The notes beneath the pieces were generated by a model, which did not search any database, was not told the DNA's origin, and was given only the letters and a program-made list of their open reading frames with translations. DNA of 5,189 nt, taken from the NCBI GenBank assembly GCA_025935435.1, contig JAICVH010000216.1:1-5189 (forward strand), in the 5' to 3' direction. Source of the DNA: Burkholderiales bacterium (GTDB taxonomy: Bacteria > Pseudomonadota > Gammaproteobacteria > Burkholderiales > Casimicrobiaceae). A program made the position numbers and the translations under genes. The stretch's first letter is position 1, and each line of letters begins with the position of its first letter. Positions 5,051-5,189 of the stretch are shown here, piece after piece.

Positions 5051-5189
5051 CTAGGAACGGCTCGCGGAGCCTGACTGGTCCCGTCGCAAAGAGGACGCGC
5101 TGCGGGAACCGGCGCGATGGCCGACTCGGGTACCACCGATTGCATCGAGGATTTGGGCTACCGGCGCCGGCTTGACGAGCATTGCGTCG
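5051..5189 (-). CDS. C-terminal end of a response-regulator receiver domain protein; 5' part outside the window
   Basis: Reading the minus strand from 5188 gives 45 residues before a TAG at 5053-5051. They begin DAMLVKPAPVAQILDAIGG. This matches the end of a CheY-like receiver domain: the fifth beta strand with the conserved Lys-Pro (K6-P7 of the visible part), where the lysine contacts the phosphoryl group, followed by the start of the last helix (QILDAI). The final 25 or so residues are rich in Ser, Arg and Gly and look like an unstructured tail. The phospho-acceptor Asp lies outside the window. The gene could encode a stand-alone receiver or a hybrid histidine kinase that ends in a receiver; the visible piece cannot tell. 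The call rests on a short motif, so it is moderately confident. Confidence 0.68.
   Translation of the reverse strand, partial: DAMLVKPAPVAQILDAIGGTRVGHRAGSRSASSLRRDQSGSASRS

Noticed and set aside
4861..5175. Plus-strand 104-codon frame across the tandem repeat and the right edge
   Set aside because: It is repeat-driven and antisense to the receiver-domain C-terminus; no family recognised.

Overview
The window is GC-rich, densely coding bacterial DNA. The protein sequences, the treY/glgP carbon-storage genes and the GC-rich codon use suggest a betaproteobacterium of the Burkholderiaceae (Burkholderia/Paraburkholderia/Caballeronia-like). That placement is inference, because no rRNA or other marker gene is present.

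Layout, left to right. (1) 1-567, plus strand: the 3' end of treY (maltooligosyltrehalose synthase), cut by the window edge. (2) 627-3173, minus strand: a complete alpha-glucan (glycogen/maltodextrin) phosphorylase, convergent with treY across a 59-bp gap that holds a GC-rich hairpin and a 10-bp palindrome. (3) 3174-3286: a 113-bp divergent intergenic region with an 8+8 bp inverted repeat and a 12-bp perfect palindrome. (4) 3287-3769, plus strand: a small exported monohaem cytochrome c. (5) 3829-4748, minus strand: a two-gene arsR-arsI operon whose genes overlap by 4 bp (ATGA). It encodes an ArsR repressor with a cysteine-rich tail and an ArsI/CadI-type VOC metalloenzyme (C-As lyase family), also with a cysteine-rich tail. 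(6) 4749-5050: about 300 bp without a convincing gene. It holds the arsR promoter with a probable operator dyad, a pair of 13-bp direct repeats and a tandem 48-bp repeat. (7) 5051-5189, minus strand: the 3' end of a gene ending in a response-regulator receiver domain, cut by the right edge.

How the genes work together. TreY and the phosphorylase both act on alpha-1,4-glucans. TreY commits maltodextrins to trehalose, and the phosphorylase releases glucose-1-phosphate from the same chains. ArsR and ArsI form a self-contained organoarsenical sensing and detoxification unit: ArsR should repress its own promoter, and trivalent arsenicals should lift repression and induce ArsI. No arsB/acr3, arsC, arsH or arsM is visible in the window. 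The cytochrome c and the receiver-domain gene have no demonstrable link to either module.

No wholly new multi-gene system is evident. The most notable items are the minimal arsR-arsI operon with two thiol-rich tails, its near-leaderless promoter, the dyads between glgP and the cytochrome gene, and the tandem repeat upstream of arsR.
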